Below are positions 40,629-40,638 of a stretch of 40,638 bases of DNA, in pieces. The notes beneath the pieces were generated by a model. The model was not told where the DNA came from and searched no databases. It was given only the letters and a program-made list of their open reading frames with translations. The stretch is from contig CAYODJ010000020.1 of assembly GCA_964402715.1 (NCBI GenBank), positions 1 through 40,638 on the forward strand, in the 5' to 3' direction. This DNA is from CALXOD01 sp964402715. Lineage in GTDB: Bacteria > Verrucomicrobiota > Lentisphaeria > Victivallales > Victivallaceae. The position numbers and the translations under genes are program-made. Numbering within the stretch: position 1 is the first letter of the stretch; every line of letters begins with the position of its first letter.

Positions 40629-40638
40629 GGTGTTTCTT

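Overview
The window reads as a GC-rich chromosome segment from an anaerobic Gram-negative bacterium. Evidence: an ABC-2 polysaccharide exporter with glycosyltransferases (outer-membrane polysaccharide), lipoprotein signal peptides, a carbon-monoxide-dehydrogenase-family protein, and an AraC regulator divergent from a glycoside hydrolase gene. AraC/hydrolase pairs with PSP1 and Nif3 genes would fit the Lentisphaerota/Verrucomicrobiota group (Victivallis-like), but this is an impression and no marker gene proves it.

Layout. 1-1057: the start of a GH127-type hydrolase gene (leftward) and a divergent AraC regulator. 1058-1824: no gene seen. 1825-7279: cysK, an unusual CooS-like protein with a His-rich tail and one replaced C-cluster ligand, then a tightly overlapping nitrate/sulfonate-type ABC importer (binding lipoprotein, permease, ATPase). 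7377-8450: DNA polymerase IV (leftward). 8847-22994: a defence island visibly poorer in GC than its flanks. It holds mcrBC plus a zinc-ribbon membrane protein (leftward), then a complete type I-B CRISPR-Cas operon cas6-cas8-cas7-cas5-cas3-cas4-cas1-cas2, an AT-rich leader with a promoter, and an array of 15 repeats and 14 spacers. 23127-26798: a leftward housekeeping cluster with PSP1, a membrane metallopeptidase-like protein, Nif3 and two small lipoproteins. 26986-29676: a small membrane protein, an HTH protein, a fold-III PLP amino-acid decarboxylase with a strong promoter, and a stand-alone Lrp/AsnC ligand-binding domain. 29791-31677: a GH20 hexosaminidase-like protein. 31622-40433: a leftward polysaccharide export and assembly operon (Wzm, Wzt, coiled-coil methyltransferase, GT4, three GT2).

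How they work together. McrBC would cut modified foreign DNA and the I-B system would target sequence-matched DNA; the two form one defence block. In the polysaccharide operon the glycosyltransferases would build a chain, the methyltransferase may cap it, and Wzm/Wzt would export it, with the Wzt C-terminal domain reading the cap. That methyltransferase has a nearly perfect 73-residue tandem duplication in its helical N-terminal region, which could lengthen a WbdD-like chain-length ruler. The cysK-cooS-like-ABC cluster suggests uptake of a small oxyanion or sulfonate linked to a redox metalloenzyme of uncertain activity.

All calls come from reading the sequence and translations; no database search was possible.
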